A stretch of DNA of 64,000 bases from Cystobasidium ongulense. Taxonomy: Eukaryota > Basidiomycota > Cystobasidiomycetes > Cystobasidiales > Cystobasidiaceae. The stretch covers positions 248,001-312,000 of the forward strand of contig BQUP01000002.1 in assembly GCA_022835595.1 (NCBI GenBank). Direction: 5' to 3'. Both the position numbers and the translations under genes were made by a program. Of this stretch, positions 1-12,747 are shown one piece after another (within the stretch, counting starts at the first letter, position 1; every line of letters begins with the position of its first letter). Below the pieces are notes generated by a model that did no database searches, had not been told where the DNA came from, and was given only the letters and a program-made list of their open reading frames with translations.

Positions 1-929
1 AAGTAAATAGTCATGTTCTAATACGAGCTCAATATCGTTTGACTGTTGAACTAGTTCGCAAAGTTCAATATCACGTCTTAATTCATCGACTTCGTATTCT
101 AGATTCGCAAAGATATGGGATGTAGACCATTCTTTCGCTAGTGAAAGAACTTCAGCTGGTATTGTCTTTCGTTTGATGATAGTGCGGATGGCGAGTGGAA
201 TATTATAGGTATCTAGCTCTTGCTATTTACGTCACGTGCAGCGGAGCGGCCATCCCAGGAAACATCTCAGTAGGAGGTGCGATACTTTCAACCGAATACA
301 TTTCTTGTAGACTGACCTGTAGCAAGGCGAGATTCCTCAGGACAAAGTCAATCCTGACAGGCGCGCGATCGTGTGCCTTGTAGTCGCCCGGTGACAGTAC
401 ATGGAGAATGACGAGGTTCTTGCCGTATTTCTGAGCTGCTTCCGAAGCTAGCGAGAGAGCTTTATTGTCGCGTAATCTTAGATCTTTCATTCGCATCCAG
501 TAGAGAACTGTTCCGCCAGTGTTGTGCTGTGGGTCATTAGTGTGTAGAAGTGGCAAATCGGATCGGGGCAGTCAACAAGCCGTTCGGTGAATGAGGTGTA
601 CCACGAGAGATACACACCTGCACAGGCTTAGACTTCTTTTGCACTTCCTCCAGCTTGGCCAGTATGCTAGTCATGCCCTCTACGGAATCCTCGGACGGAT
701 TGGGGTCTGTATCGGGAAAGGCCTGGTATGTGCCACTTGCTTTGCTCTTCTTCGCAGAGGCAGGGACGTCTGTTCCATCATCTCGGGGGCGTTTGGTAGC
801 CGGCTTGGTGTTGTTGACGGAGGTGCTGCTGCTGGCATCGTCGATGCTGATTGCAGTGCTCTTGCTGGTGCCATTGCTCTTCTTGCTACCCTTGACGAAG
901 CCATCGAGCTTGACCTGTGTGGGCGCCAT
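1..929 (-). CDS. PHR1: CPD photolyase (class I), 5' part, runs off left edge
   Basis: DNA photolyase of the photolyase/cryptochrome family, which repairs UV-induced cyclobutane pyrimidine dimers with blue light. The sequence shows a Ser/Lys-rich N-terminal region of about 100 residues with a basic KRPRDDG stretch that could be a nuclear signal. It is followed by the Rossmann-type N-terminal domain (VLYWMRMKDLRLRDNKAL, then VRIDFVLRNLALLQ) and by HIFANLEYEVDELRRDI, a hallmark of class I photolyases. Exons read on the minus strand are 929-618, 526-317 and 222-1; introns 527-617 and 223-316 are phase 0 and rejoin the family alignment exactly. The FAD-binding C-terminal domain lies outside the window. 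ATG 929 gives the conserved-looking start. An in-frame ATG at 1013 would add 28 residues rich in Arg, Ser and Leu without acidic residues, like a mitochondrial presequence. It is divergent from the YPK1-type kinase gene. Confidence 0.93.
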
Positions 930-1355
930 CGCGTGGAATCGAGCGGGAGTTGCGCCTGATCTAGCTGGTCTAACGAGGGAACTCGGTCTCAGGCATGACA
1001 GAAGCAGGCGCATGCAGATCTACGGAGCAAGCGAAGGTCCGACATTCCATCCTCAGAGGCGTGTAACAGTGTGGATGATCGAGAAAGTAGGCGCAGGCGA
1101 CACTGCCATAACGGGCCAGCAGAATATCGCAAACAGTGTGGACAGGCTGCACAGCATGAGAGCGGGGTGGATTGCTGCATCCTCGACTGCCCGCTCTTGT
1201 CTTTGCTCACTTCACTTCAACACTCGCCTTGCCACTCACTTGCACCTCTACCCACACCCATGCCGCCCACCTGGATGCCTACTTCCTACCAACTCGGACT
1301 GACTCCCGCACCGCTCAGCTTGAACACCTCCAACTGTCCATCCAACTCGCCCACC
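930..1355. promoter_or_regulatory. Divergent intergenic region, photolyase / YPK1 kinase
   Basis: This 426-bp stretch holds the promoters and leaders of both flanking genes. It includes the alternative photolyase ATG at 1013 (minus) and, for the kinase, an upstream ATG at 1260 that is in frame with the start at 1356 with no intervening stop. CT-rich sequence at 1190-1350 fits a kinase leader. No clear TATA box was seen. Confidence 0.5.
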
Positions 1356-3453
<2,098 letters not shown>

Positions 3454-3968
3454 TGCATTCAAGAGACACACCCTTTTACTTCTCCCCTATCATTCAGTTT
3501 CGTCTTTCCCCCGTCATTTCTATTTTTCTTTTCAGTACACCCTTTACACCTACCCCTAGGTCAAGCAGGCAACTCTCACCTTGAGCTTGTGGACAGTTCT
3601 TACACCATACCTGTGCCTTTCCTCTCTATCGATTCAACCCCAGCCTGACGTTGTACAAAGCTAGTAGAATTAGAAAGCTATCCTGGTGGCGGGATTCCCT
3701 TCTCGTTCCCACCCTATGCCTTCTTTTCATTGCAACCAAGGATACCCTGTATATTTATTCTTCAACCAGCCGGTCTTGCAATGCATCTAGTCATATTCTG
3801 AACAGTCAGTATGTGTTTGTACTATGCACGAGAAGAAGCCGGCGCGGTTCTCCTTCTGGCCGTGTGTCCACGCCGGATCGGAGTTGATTTGGACCTTATG
3901 ATGGATATTTTGCAAGTGTTTGCTGTTTCCTTCATTTCAAAGCAAGTACAATATAATATAAAGCAAGC
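3454..3968. other. Intergenic: kinase 3' UTR and Rcf2-like promoter
   Basis: Pyrimidine-rich sequence directly after the kinase stop looks like 3' UTR. The AT-rich stretch around 3945-3965, just before the next ATG, may be leader. No coding signal was seen on either strand. Confidence 0.5.
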
Positions 3969-5169
3969 ATGAAGATTGGTGAGCTGATATGATTAGACTG
4001 CGATAGCTCTCTGTGTTTAGGCAGATGCTAAGTGCTACCCATCTACGCGCAACCAGTCACCAAAGAACAGCAAGACGCTGCAGGACGAGCGACCGCCATC
4101 GGTGTGTAAAGCCTGGCCATGGATGAGATGGAGGGAATACCCCAAGCTGATCCTGCTTCTATTTGCGTGTCACTCAGGTGCTGCCAAAGGTGCCAGTATC
4201 GGGCTTGCGATGTAAGTCTTGCTTCTCTCGGATTGCGTAGCTGTGATGGTGGCTGCGATGATCCCCACCAAGACAGGGCAATTCATCAATGGAAGATGGC
4301 AAAGAGGATCTAACTGAATCTGTCTTGTTCCATTCACACAGCTTCATTCCTGGCTTCTGGCTGCTTGGTCGAAGATTCCCCGCTGTGCGAACTCTACCTA
4401 CTGTCCAGAAAGGCTGGCTTACAACAATCGCCGTCCTAGCAGGAGGAGCGACCAAGTGGGTGATGTTTAGCATTTCCCAAGCAAAGACTGCGTACTAATA
4501 CGATAACCTGGTGTTCGCAGCGCCGAGTTCGCCTATGAACGATTCATCGAAAGTCAATGGAATGATCCTTCGGCTGACCGACTGCGAAGCGAGCGTCATC
4601 ATGAAGAAGAGCAATGGATGTCAATGTCACCTAGCGAGAAGGCTTTGAAGTGGGCGAAGAATCACAGATATCAGCTTGTACTGGGAAGGTGCGTTGTTGA
4701 ATTAAACCTGGCTTTTTACACAGCTAACCTTCTTCTGGATCCTACAGTTGGGCTGCTTCAATGCTGGGATCTGCAGTGTTCATCTTCGGACGAAACCCTC
4801 AGCAGTGCGTTGGCAATCATCATCCACTATGCTCTGCTATACGCTAATGACTGAACGGTGCTCTTGCATTTCACAGAACATTCTCTCAAAAGCTCGTGCA
4901 AGCCCGTATGGTCGCACAAGGAGCAACTGTCGCCGTGCTCATTGCCAGCGCGGGTCTATCGCAGATCAAGTTCAAGGACGACGAAGAAGAGGAGGCGCAC
5001 CATGACAAGCAATGGCAAGAGATTGTGGGTTGCTGGACTGCCTTGCCTCCATCACACGATGGAACTGATGCTCTTTGCCTGACTTGTCTTGCAGATCAAT
5101 CAGCCGCAAGAGCAGACGCCACCGATGGGTCGTGTACATCCTTCCCACCAGCATGCAAACCGCAGCTAG
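3969..5169 (+). CDS. RCF2: HIG1-domain protein, Rcf2-like respiratory supercomplex factor
   Basis: Mitochondrial inner-membrane protein of the HIG1/Rcf2 family, whose members associate with cytochrome bc1-cytochrome oxidase supercomplexes. The 224-aa protein is spread over eight exons: 3969-3978, 4033-4101, 4178-4211, 4342-4455, 4521-4688, 4748-4804, 4877-5024 and 5095-5169. Joined, the N-terminus reads MKIVLPIYAQPVTKEQQD, then a first hydrophobic hairpin (GAAKGASIGLA with FIPGFWLLGRRFP), a segment AEFAYERFIE, and a C-terminal HIG1-like hairpin with WAKNHRYQLVLGSWAASML and QKLVQARMVAQGATVAVLIA. The first exon is only 10 nt, so the start is less certain than the remainder; its acceptor (CTAAG) is also unusual. 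The C-terminal tail is acidic then polar, as expected for a matrix- or intermembrane-facing end. Confidence 0.82.
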
Positions 5170-5362
5170 AGTAGTTTAGATGAATTCATGTTTTCCCATT
5201 ATATAATAGACTGTCAATCACCTTTGTCTTGTATCTGAACTGAAGTGCACCACCATTACCCTCGCTCTCTCTCTGTTTCGGTGTCGCGTGACTGGATTGA
5301 CGATGCTGGCCTTCTTGCTTCCTGCTTCCTGCCTGACCCCATCGACACACTGACCTGCAGCC

Positions 5363-7492
5363 ATGATGTCCGAGCATGACAACGACGGCGAGTTCGCAAG
5401 TGTCGTCTGGGACACTCCAGACGATGGCGCGACCCGCACTGCTGAGCCTTCGTCGTCGTCTTCCGTAGGCGGCGGAGCGGACAACGGCGCATCATCAGTA
5501 GCGACGGCACGAGGAGTGGAGCACACGGGCAGCATCAGCAACAGTCATAACATGCATAGAGCGGGAAGCACAAGCAGCAACAATGCAGCTGCGGGGCCCA
5601 GCAGCAATGCCGACACTGCAAGCGCCGCCGCTTCAGGGCGATACTGGATAAAGGCGACCGTCACCGAGCCTGTCAAGATGCTCGAAGGCACCAAGGACGC
5701 GTATGTAGCTTACAATGTCAAGGGAGAGGTGCGTAACAACGTCTGTCAAGCGGCTTCCAGCATTACGAAGCTGACGCTACTGCGACCTGATTGCACGTCC
5801 CTGTTCTCATCATTACGACCGGCCTATATGCCCCCCATGGAACGAACAATACCTATGTGTAAACCTCATCTCGGGGATATCATAGACAAACCTACCACAG
5901 TATTCATCATCTACATTCACGAGTCGAAGACGCTTTCAAGACTTCTTATTCCTACACGATCATCTAGCGAAAGACTTCCCTGCGTGCGTAGTACCTCCTC
6001 TGCCTGGCAAGCATCGTTTAGGTTAGTTTGAAAGCATGTCGTCAACGTCAACAACGAGCTTTGGTGGTGAATAAAACTAACATCCTATTGTTATATGCAT
6101 TATAGAATATTTGAAAGGAGATCGCTTCGGATCTGAATTCGTGGAGAAAAGGACTGCAGAGTAAGCTCCTCAACACACGAATTTCAAAGAAGATCTTGCA
6201 AACATCACCAATCACTGCTGACTCACGCGCTCGTTTCTCTTGTGCAGCCTCAATCGATTCTTACATCGCTTAACGCGGCATCCTACTTTGGCTCGGTCAA
6301 CCCTCTTACAGGACTTCCTTGAATCTACAGAATGGGTGAGGAGCATGTCATAGCAAGTTGTCTGTTTCTTTTATGTATGCTGATATGATTTCCTTCCTTG
6401 TCACCTATTTAGAATATCCGCATGCACCAGCGTATAGCACATCCACCAGTCTCTCCAGAATCAGCTACATCAGGACCAGCAAAAATTCTTGATAGTCTTT
6501 CAGATACATTGCTAAACGCATTCACTAAAGTGCGAAAGCCAGATGAAAGGTTCTTGGAAGTCAGAGATAACTTGGACAAATTCGAGGAGAGTTTGGTTGC
6601 TATTGAGAGGACGGAAGCTCGTGCTAGGACACGGATAGGTGGTGAGTCGTGACTTAGCCCCTTGTCACAAGATGTGGAGCTATTATCTGAGATATACAAG
6701 CTGATAATACGCATCGATAAATCTTGTCAACAGACTTGGCGAATGATTATGAAGACTTCGCTGCTAGCATACAGGGATTGGGATACCTCGAGAGTGGTAT
6801 CACCGAGCCACTGGCGAGACTAGAGACTTCGATGCTTGACTTTGCTCAAAGTTTACGCACTGCGGTAAGCCATACCGACTCTTCTAGCTTAGCGCTGTCG
6901 TGCATTTCTGATACAGTTACTTTGACAGACTTTCGCATCGACAGAAACCTTCCTGGCGCAATTGCACTCACTCATCAGCTATGCTCATTCCTTCCGCACT
7001 CTCCTCAAGCTACGAGATCAGAAACAATCAGACTTTGAAGAGTTATCAGCCTATCTTTCAAATTTATCAAATGAACGTGATCGCTTAGCGAATGGATACA
7101 GTGTCACTGGAGGTATAGGATCGTATTTCAAAGATAAAGTTGAAAGTCTCAGAGGCGGTGATGCTGATATCTCACGTGAAGGTAAAATGAGGAAATTGGA
7201 TAATAAGATTAAAGAATTACAGGATGCTGTTTCTTCTGCTCATGATACTTCAGTCGCTTTTGATGAGGAAGTCCTGAGGGAGCATAGAGTATTTCAAGCT
7301 GCTAAGAGGGCAGAGTTGAAGGAATTGTTTAGTAGTCTTGCGGATGGACATATTGCTCATTATGAGAAGGTGAGCGTAACTTCTGTTGTGCCGCAACCCT
7401 AGTGTATTTATTCTGACGTGTACTTGTTCTCGTAGGCTATGGATGATATGGCAAAGTGTCAACCTTTCCTGGAGAGCATTCGAGTTTCGTAA
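5363..7492 (+). CDS. SNX4: Sorting nexin SNX4/Atg24 (PX-BAR)
   Basis: Endosomal sorting nexin that retrieves cargo such as Snc1 to the Golgi and takes part in selective autophagy. Exons 5363-5728, 5886-6021, 6106-6160, 6248-6335, 6413-6641, 6734-6864, 6929-7369 and 7436-7492 give 500 aa. An acidic, Ser-rich N-terminus of about 95 residues is followed by a PX domain with RRRFQDFLFLHDHLAKDFP, VVPPLPGKHRLEYLKGDRF and EFVEKRTADLNRFLHRL. The PI3P-binding Arg pair, the PPLPGK loop and the late Arg are all visible. The remainder (about residues 215-500) is a helical BAR-type coiled coil with KLDNKIKELQDAVSSAHD-like stretches, ending CQPFLESIRVS. The ATG at 5363 is doubled (ATGATG). Length and order fit the fungal Snx4 family. 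Confidence 0.93.
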
Positions 7493-8433
7493 GTTCTGTT
7501 TTATCGTATATGAGGGAGGGAAGGGAAGCAATGTATCGGTCCAAGTACATCGGATGCGTTCATTCCTTTGTTGTGTTATCGTACAAGGAAATCCGATGCT
7601 TGGCTTCTTCCGGTTACCAGTATAGGTTAGCAATGTAGTTGATTTCTTGAACGTTCCCTTTTCTCCCTTTTTTTCCCACCTTCCCCTCGTCGAACACTTC
7701 CTTCCCTTTCTCTTCGATACAACTACTACTCTTGCGAGCAGATCCGCACAACGACCCTCCAGTCAGACCAATTTCGATACCTTTAAATCCGATCTTTCGC
7801 ATTTTACTGCCTCGTTCTGATTGTTGCTATCGGGAATGTATCAGTCTCACATTATTTCGTTTCGGCATCAGCAATACTATTGTAGATAGTTGACCCAGAG
7901 CGGTGACAGGAAGGAAGCAAGCTGTCTCTCGGTGCGGCTTTCGGCTTTCGGTCGTTGCGAGCGAGCGAGTGAGCTGATTGCAGCCCAGCGTCGGCCTTTA
8001 GCAGCGGTGATCGGGGGCTCCAAGGATACGATCGGAACGCGATGATTGGCTGCAGCCCGCTTACTACGCAAGCTGAGTGCGCTGACACACGGACTTTAGC
8101 GGCTCGTCGGAGCGAAGTCAGCGAGCGCATGCGAGTTTCGGAGCCGAGTCAGCAGTTTACACGCTGGTCCATGATTATCAGCGAGAGATAGACACGCTGC
8201 GTAAGAGTATTAGTACTGCTGCTAGGCACGTCGATGCGATGAGTTATCAGCGACGACGAGATGACACGCACGCTTTCGGATCCGAAGAGAACGGGCGAAG
8301 GAGCATATAAAAGAAGCAGGTCAGCTTCCTCCTCTTCTTCTGCTTCTACATCTGCATCCTCCTCATACTACTTGTGCAGTCTCAGAAGCAATCAGCTCTA
8401 GCACTCTCATCTCCTTACAACTTTGAAAGCTCA
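7493..8433. other. Intergenic: SNX4 3' UTR and promoter of the Ser-rich orphan
   Basis: About 940 bp without a supportable gene. The CT-rich tract 7650-7720 follows the SNX4 stop. From 7900 to 8300 the DNA is GC-richer with scattered GCGAGCGAG-like repeats. A TATA box lies at 8306-8313. Confidence 0.5.
8306..8313 (+). promoter_or_regulatory. TATA box of the Ser-rich orphan gene
   Basis: TATAAAAG lies 121 bp upstream of ATG 8434 and is followed by a CT-rich leader (8320-8370). The spacing matches the TATAAAAG seen before the short-chain dehydrogenase gene, which suggests similar leader lengths. Confidence 0.55.
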
Positions 8434-9243
8434 ATGCAGATTTTCCAAATGGAAGCCATCCCAGCCAGCACCTCCATCAAAGGCAAGCAAGCCGCATTCA
8501 TGCCAGTCACAATGACACAAGGCCCTTCATCCTATTCTTCCGCTTCAAGCGGTTCCCCTTCCGACAACGGAGAGGATGCTTATTTCAGCGATGCTTCATC
8601 GTCTTCCAGTGTCACGTGAGTTTTATTCCCCGACCCCACCCATTTGATTATTCGGATCCATTACTGACTCTACATCCACACTCACAGTTCTTCCACCTCT
8701 TCATCACTAGGAGACTTTGTCTTTGACAACGAGGAAGAGTATGCCGACTATTTCGAGATCGTAAAGAGCACCATCAAAGGAAAAGCCACCTCATCTCAGG
8801 CTTCCTATTCCTTCTCTCAATCTACAAAGTCAGCACCAAACTCCTCTTCTTCCAGTAATAACAAAAAGCAGAATAAGATCAAATCATCTTACCGAAAGTC
8901 CACTTCTTCTTTCTTCCTCTCTGGACCATCATTCTCTTCTGGTATGCCACAAATCCCAGCTTCATTGGCAGCACAAAATCCAGCTCTCAACAAGGCAGCT
9001 CAGAATCTTTCGTCTAGAATCTCCAAACTCAATTCTTACCTTCCTCGAGAGCAATCTGTTATCAGCAATTCAGATTCGGAAGACGAAACTCCAGCTTGCG
9101 ACTGCCAAGACGGAAATGTAGATGAACGCTTTGAGCGAGCTATGATGTTCGCACAATGGTCAAAGAGAGGTAGATCAGGTGCATGGGAAGCTCCTGAAAA
9201 CACAAACGCAGGATTGATGAAGCTCGTAGAACTGGCTCTATGA
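8434..9243 (+). CDS. Hypothetical Ser-rich acidic protein, 245 aa
   Basis: I do not recognise this family. Exons 8434-8615 and 8688-9243, joined across a 72-nt phase-2 intron, give 245 aa starting MQIFQMEAIPASTS. The first two thirds are low-complexity Ser/Thr with an acidic patch (FVFDNEEEYADYFEI) and a Lys-rich stretch. The C-terminal about 45 residues look ordered and are probably the conserved core: ERFERAMMFAQWSKRGRSG, then a Trp-Glu-Ala-Pro and a Leu-rich end. There is no signal peptide or membrane segment, so a cytosolic or nuclear regulatory protein is the simplest guess. The TATA-containing promoter and CT-rich leader hint at regulated or strong expression; this is inference. It faces the ECM15-type gene tail to tail. 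Confidence 0.75.
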
Positions 9244-10012
9244 ACTTCAATGATAATGAATTGTAATTGTGTCACTCTTCCAGGTGAATCTTGTATTTAT
9301 TTTGTCCATTCGATGTACAAATCCCGAATGATACTAGTCAATAGTAATAATGAAATAATGATAATCCCCTTTTCAATATACCAGCCATAACTGCTTGCCC
9401 TTCTACAATATCGCTTCTCTTTTACATCTCCAGGTCACCTGACGATACTCACACATTTTTGGAAAGCAACGGTATCTCCTCGAATAGTAAAGAGCCTCTG
9501 TAAAAGGACCTAAACACGCTGTAGAGAATCTGAGCTGTACTCACTTGCGCTGTGGACCGTCATTTTCGCCACTCTGGGCAAGCGTGATCAGGCGGAGACG
9601 GCCTCCACCCAGCGCTCTTGCTTCCCTTCTCATACGAAAAAATATCAATGAAGCCGTATCTTTCAATCGACCTGTTCGTTTCACAGCTATCGTAGTCTTG
9701 GAGCAATCTGAGACTTGCGCATGTGCTGTCGATTCAAAGTGGACACAGTTGCTCCACGATGCGGTAGAGGCACAGCGAGTCGAATGAGAAGATTTTTACA
9801 TTTTCTATAAGCTATCCTTCGATATTAAAAACAATGACGCAAGGATAGCTATTGAGACACGCACATATACTGTTAGTTTACTGCTCTGTTAGTATGGGCG
9901 CTCTAGCTGCTTTGTGAGACGCAATGCAATCATGCTGGCTATAACAATTCCCGATCATCGCATTTGACGCCTGGCTACAACACTCTGCGGCTAGCATGAG
10001 TGGGCTAACACC
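9244..10012. other. Convergent intergenic region
   Basis: 769 bp between two stop codons. AT-rich 3'-UTR-like sequence lies at 9250-9400. An open stretch at 9545-9787 (plus) has no ATG and no family I know. No tRNA with convincing A and B boxes was found. Confidence 0.4.
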
Positions 10013-10820
10013 TTAATGCGTGCTGTCGTTGTTCTGCTCTTGTGCCAAGTACTTCTCTACAGATGACTTCTTGTGTTCATTTGAGCTGTCCTTGTCGGTT
10101 CTCGTTCCAATCCGGATATCCGTGGCCACTCGAGGACATCCCATCTTATGAACGGCTTCCTACAAACGCGCGTGGGAATTAGCATGTCAACTGAACCATA
10201 TATATAGAATGAACAAGTCCTACGTGAGCGGCTTCAATAGCTAGCATTACCTCGGACCATTCGCTGAGAACAGACCGTATCTCAGTTGGACATGCCCTAG
10301 TAGTGACAGTAAAGCGAGTAATGGTAGACGCGCGCACCCTTCAAGGTTTGTACCATACCCACTGAGGGTAGAAGTCGACGTCAGAGATGCTTATTCGTGT
10401 TGAGGACGGAGACCTACTGGAGCTGTGAGCATATATGGGGTAATACATCAGCTGTAAACCTCCCTGACATCAGGCATCGTATGAGACCAACGCACCTCAT
10501 ATTTGAGGCCACTCTTTTTAAGGACCTTTTGCACCTCAGCGATGTATCTATCAGTTAGTGGGTGAGTCAGCGGGAATTTTCAAGAGAGCAGCATGCGGTC
10601 GTGTCTCCGTACTTTGTTACGGATGCCTCTGTTCCCATGGGAATCAAGCTATGAAGTCCCCAATCAGCCCCTGGAATCCAAACCTTCGTAAGCCCGTACC
10701 TACCAAAAGTCGGCTACACACTCTGTGCTGGAAGACGTGAAAGGCGATTCCGTATCAGCGCATCTACAACCAGGCTCGTTGATAGGTAGCTTACGAAAGT
10801 CAAAGGAACAACGACTGCAT
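10013..10820 (-). CDS. ECM15: ECM15/MTH1187-family thiamine-binding-like protein
   Basis: Small protein of the MTH1187/YkoF-like superfamily (Pfam Thiamine_BP, old DUF77; yeast Ecm15), thought to bind thiamine or a related ligand. The 112-aa product is spread over eight exons (minus): 10820-10816, 10727-10704, 10648-10613, 10547-10496, 10451-10447, 10361-10338, 10296-10251 and 10159-10013. Joined segments match the family along its whole length: VADFCLIPMGTEASVTKYIA, EVQKVLKKSGLKYE, GYGTNLEG, EEAVHKMGCPRVATDIRIGT and RTDK. The fifth exon is only 5 nt (CTGAT); without it the frame cannot connect KYE to GYGTNLEG. The first exon (5 nt, ATGCA, donor GTCGTT) is the least certain part, because a TATAAA lies just 19 bp upstream of that ATG. 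The C-terminal KSSVEKYLAQEQNND tail is slightly longer than in yeast. Confidence 0.85.
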
Positions 10821-11363
10821 CAGAAAGTTCGTTAGTGCTTTATACTGCTGGCATCATGGGCCCACTCATTCCGAGGTCTGGAGGTCTGGAGGCAGAGTTG
10901 TAGCTTCAGTTCGATTGGTGACCACTGAAGCATCATTATCAAATTTACAAGGTCTTGTATGGACAATAAGGCGCAGGATAATCTTCGTTTCCATACAGGT
11001 GAATACAGGAGACGTTCGTCTTCACAGCAGCAATGAAGCCAGATCAGTCAGCGGCTTGGGAGTCTGCATCATAAGCGTACGTATGTCTACGCATAGTTCG
11101 CAAGCATGGCTTCTACGGCGATAAGACCAGAGTAGTGGTGATCGGGCCGACGAGTTAATTAACATCGGAGCAACGCGTATCCCGTCAGTCAGCTGCTTGG
11201 CAATTGCATTCAAGGTGTCAGTATATTGCAGTATAAAAGAACGACAACAAGCAGACTTGCCTTTCTCTTCCACTCCACTTCACTGCACTCTTCCCCTTTT
11301 CGCGCTCTCCCTCCATCACACCGCTCAACTACCACTAGAACCAAATCATACACGTGCTGACCG
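10821..11363. promoter_or_regulatory. Divergent promoter, ECM15 / short-chain dehydrogenase
   Basis: 543 bp between start codons. A minus-strand TATAAA (10844-10839) faces ECM15. A plus-strand TATAAAAG (11232-11239) with a CT-rich leader precedes the dehydrogenase. The tandem 9-mer GAGGTCTGG GAGGTCTGG-like duplication near 10873-10890 was also noted. Confidence 0.5.
11232..11239 (+). promoter_or_regulatory. TATA box of the short-chain dehydrogenase gene
   Basis: TATAAAAG lies 125 bp before ATG 11364, followed by a CT-rich leader with TCTTCCACTCCACTTCACT. Confidence 0.55.
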
Positions 11364-12581
11364 ATGGTCTCTGTATCTGAAAAATACGCAGAGGCGCATG
11401 CTCACCCTCAAGGACCAGGAGACGCTCGCCCCACGGCCATGCAGATAGTAGAAGACGAAGACTTGGTGGGCAAGCTTGCCGGCAAGACCATACTGATCAC
11501 TGGCGCCTCGTCAGGCATAGGTTCATAGTCCACACCAAAACCTGGAATTATTGTACAACAAGACTGATTCCGATGCCTTTCCTTTGATTTCAGGAATCGA
11601 AACTGCTCGTGCTTTGCATGCCACTGGAGCCAAGCTCTTCCTCCCAGTCAGGAACATCGCCAAAGCCGAGCCCATCCGCGAAGACATTCTCAAGACCAGT
11701 CCTGGCAAAGGCGCAATCACACTCATGCATCTGGACTTGGAAGATCTAGACAGTGTGCGAGCGTGTGCAAAGGAGTTTCTCGCTCAAACTCAGCAGCTAA
11801 ACATTTTGGTCAACAACGCAGGTGGGGTTACTATAACACACGTGTTCACGCCAAACACTGAATTGACCTTGAATGCTGTTAGGCATAATGGCGGTTCCCG
11901 AGCGCAGCCTGACCAAGCAAGGCCATGAGCTACAATTCGGGACAAATCATCTAGCACATTTCTTACTCTTTCAACTTCTTAGAGACGCACTTCTTCGTTC
12001 GTCGACACCAGAATTCCCGTCAAAAGTCGTGAACGTATCGTCTAGTGGACATCGAGGAGGCCCGGTTAATTTCGAAGATCTCACGCTCGAAAAGACATAT
12101 AACCCATGGGGAGGATATGCTCAAGCCAAGCTTAGCAATATCTGGATGGCTAACTATATCGACAGGTAAGCCTAGAGTAGTTTCGTTTTTGACAGTGTAT
12201 TAGAACAATTATTAATACTTCACTTCCGGTAGACACTATGGTCCCAAGGGCATTCATGCTCTTTCTTTGATGCCGGGAGGCATCGCAACAGGCCTTCAAG
12301 TGCATGTACCAGAGTTGATGGAGATGCTGAAAGATCCAGCCGTAGCAGCGTATATGAAGTCACCCGAGCAAGGTGCATCGACCACAGTCTGGGCAGCTAT
12401 TGGAGCCGAATGGAGAGGAGAAGGTGGAAAGTATCTCGAAGATGTGGGTGTTGCTAAAGAATGGGATCCAGCTTCGGGAATGGTTGGACTGGGTTACGCG
12501 AAAACTGCTTATCAGCCTGAAGGCGAGGAGAAACTTTGGAGAGTCAGTTGCAAGCTAGTAGGCGTTCCTGAAGATGCCTGA
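11364..12581 (+). CDS. Short-chain dehydrogenase/reductase (WWOX/retinol-dehydrogenase-like)
   Basis: NAD(P)-dependent oxidoreductase with the classical SDR Rossmann fold; its substrate cannot be told from sequence. Exons 11364-11520, 11594-11821, 11883-12165 and 12233-12581 give 338 aa. About 45 N-terminal residues precede the cofactor loop TGASSGIG (split by the first intron, whose donor GTTCAT is weak). The rest carries LDLEDLDSVRACAKEF, the structural NNAG motif, FGTNHLAHFLLF, catalytic Ser in NVSSSGH, and catalytic Tyr-Lys in YAQAKLSN, followed by the PGGIATGL loop. All catalytic residues (Asn, Ser, Tyr, Lys) are present. It resembles fungal WW-domain-oxidoreductase or light-induced-type SDRs, but has no WW domain. 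It is convergent with the nucleotide-sugar transporter gene; the stops are 166 bp apart. Confidence 0.9.
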
Positions 12582-12747
12582 ATAATCTGAATTTCGTCTG
12601 GTTCCAGTCGACAAGTTTCAAGACTCTAATTTTGATCGTAAACTGGAATATTGAAAAACCCTCTAAAATTCTTAGGACTTGATCCTCCTTTTTGTATAAT
12701 ATTGATTGTCAAGTCTACTACCCGTCCAATTTATGTTTTCCCGATTT

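Noticed and set aside
9545-9787. Frame of 80 codons between the Ser-rich orphan and ECM15
   Set aside because: No ATG start and no known family; it lies in a convergent 3'-UTR region.
9690-9790. Possible tRNA suggested by GCGAGTCGAATG near a GGTAGAGG motif
   Set aside because: No acceptor stem or consistent A/B-box spacing could be built on either strand.
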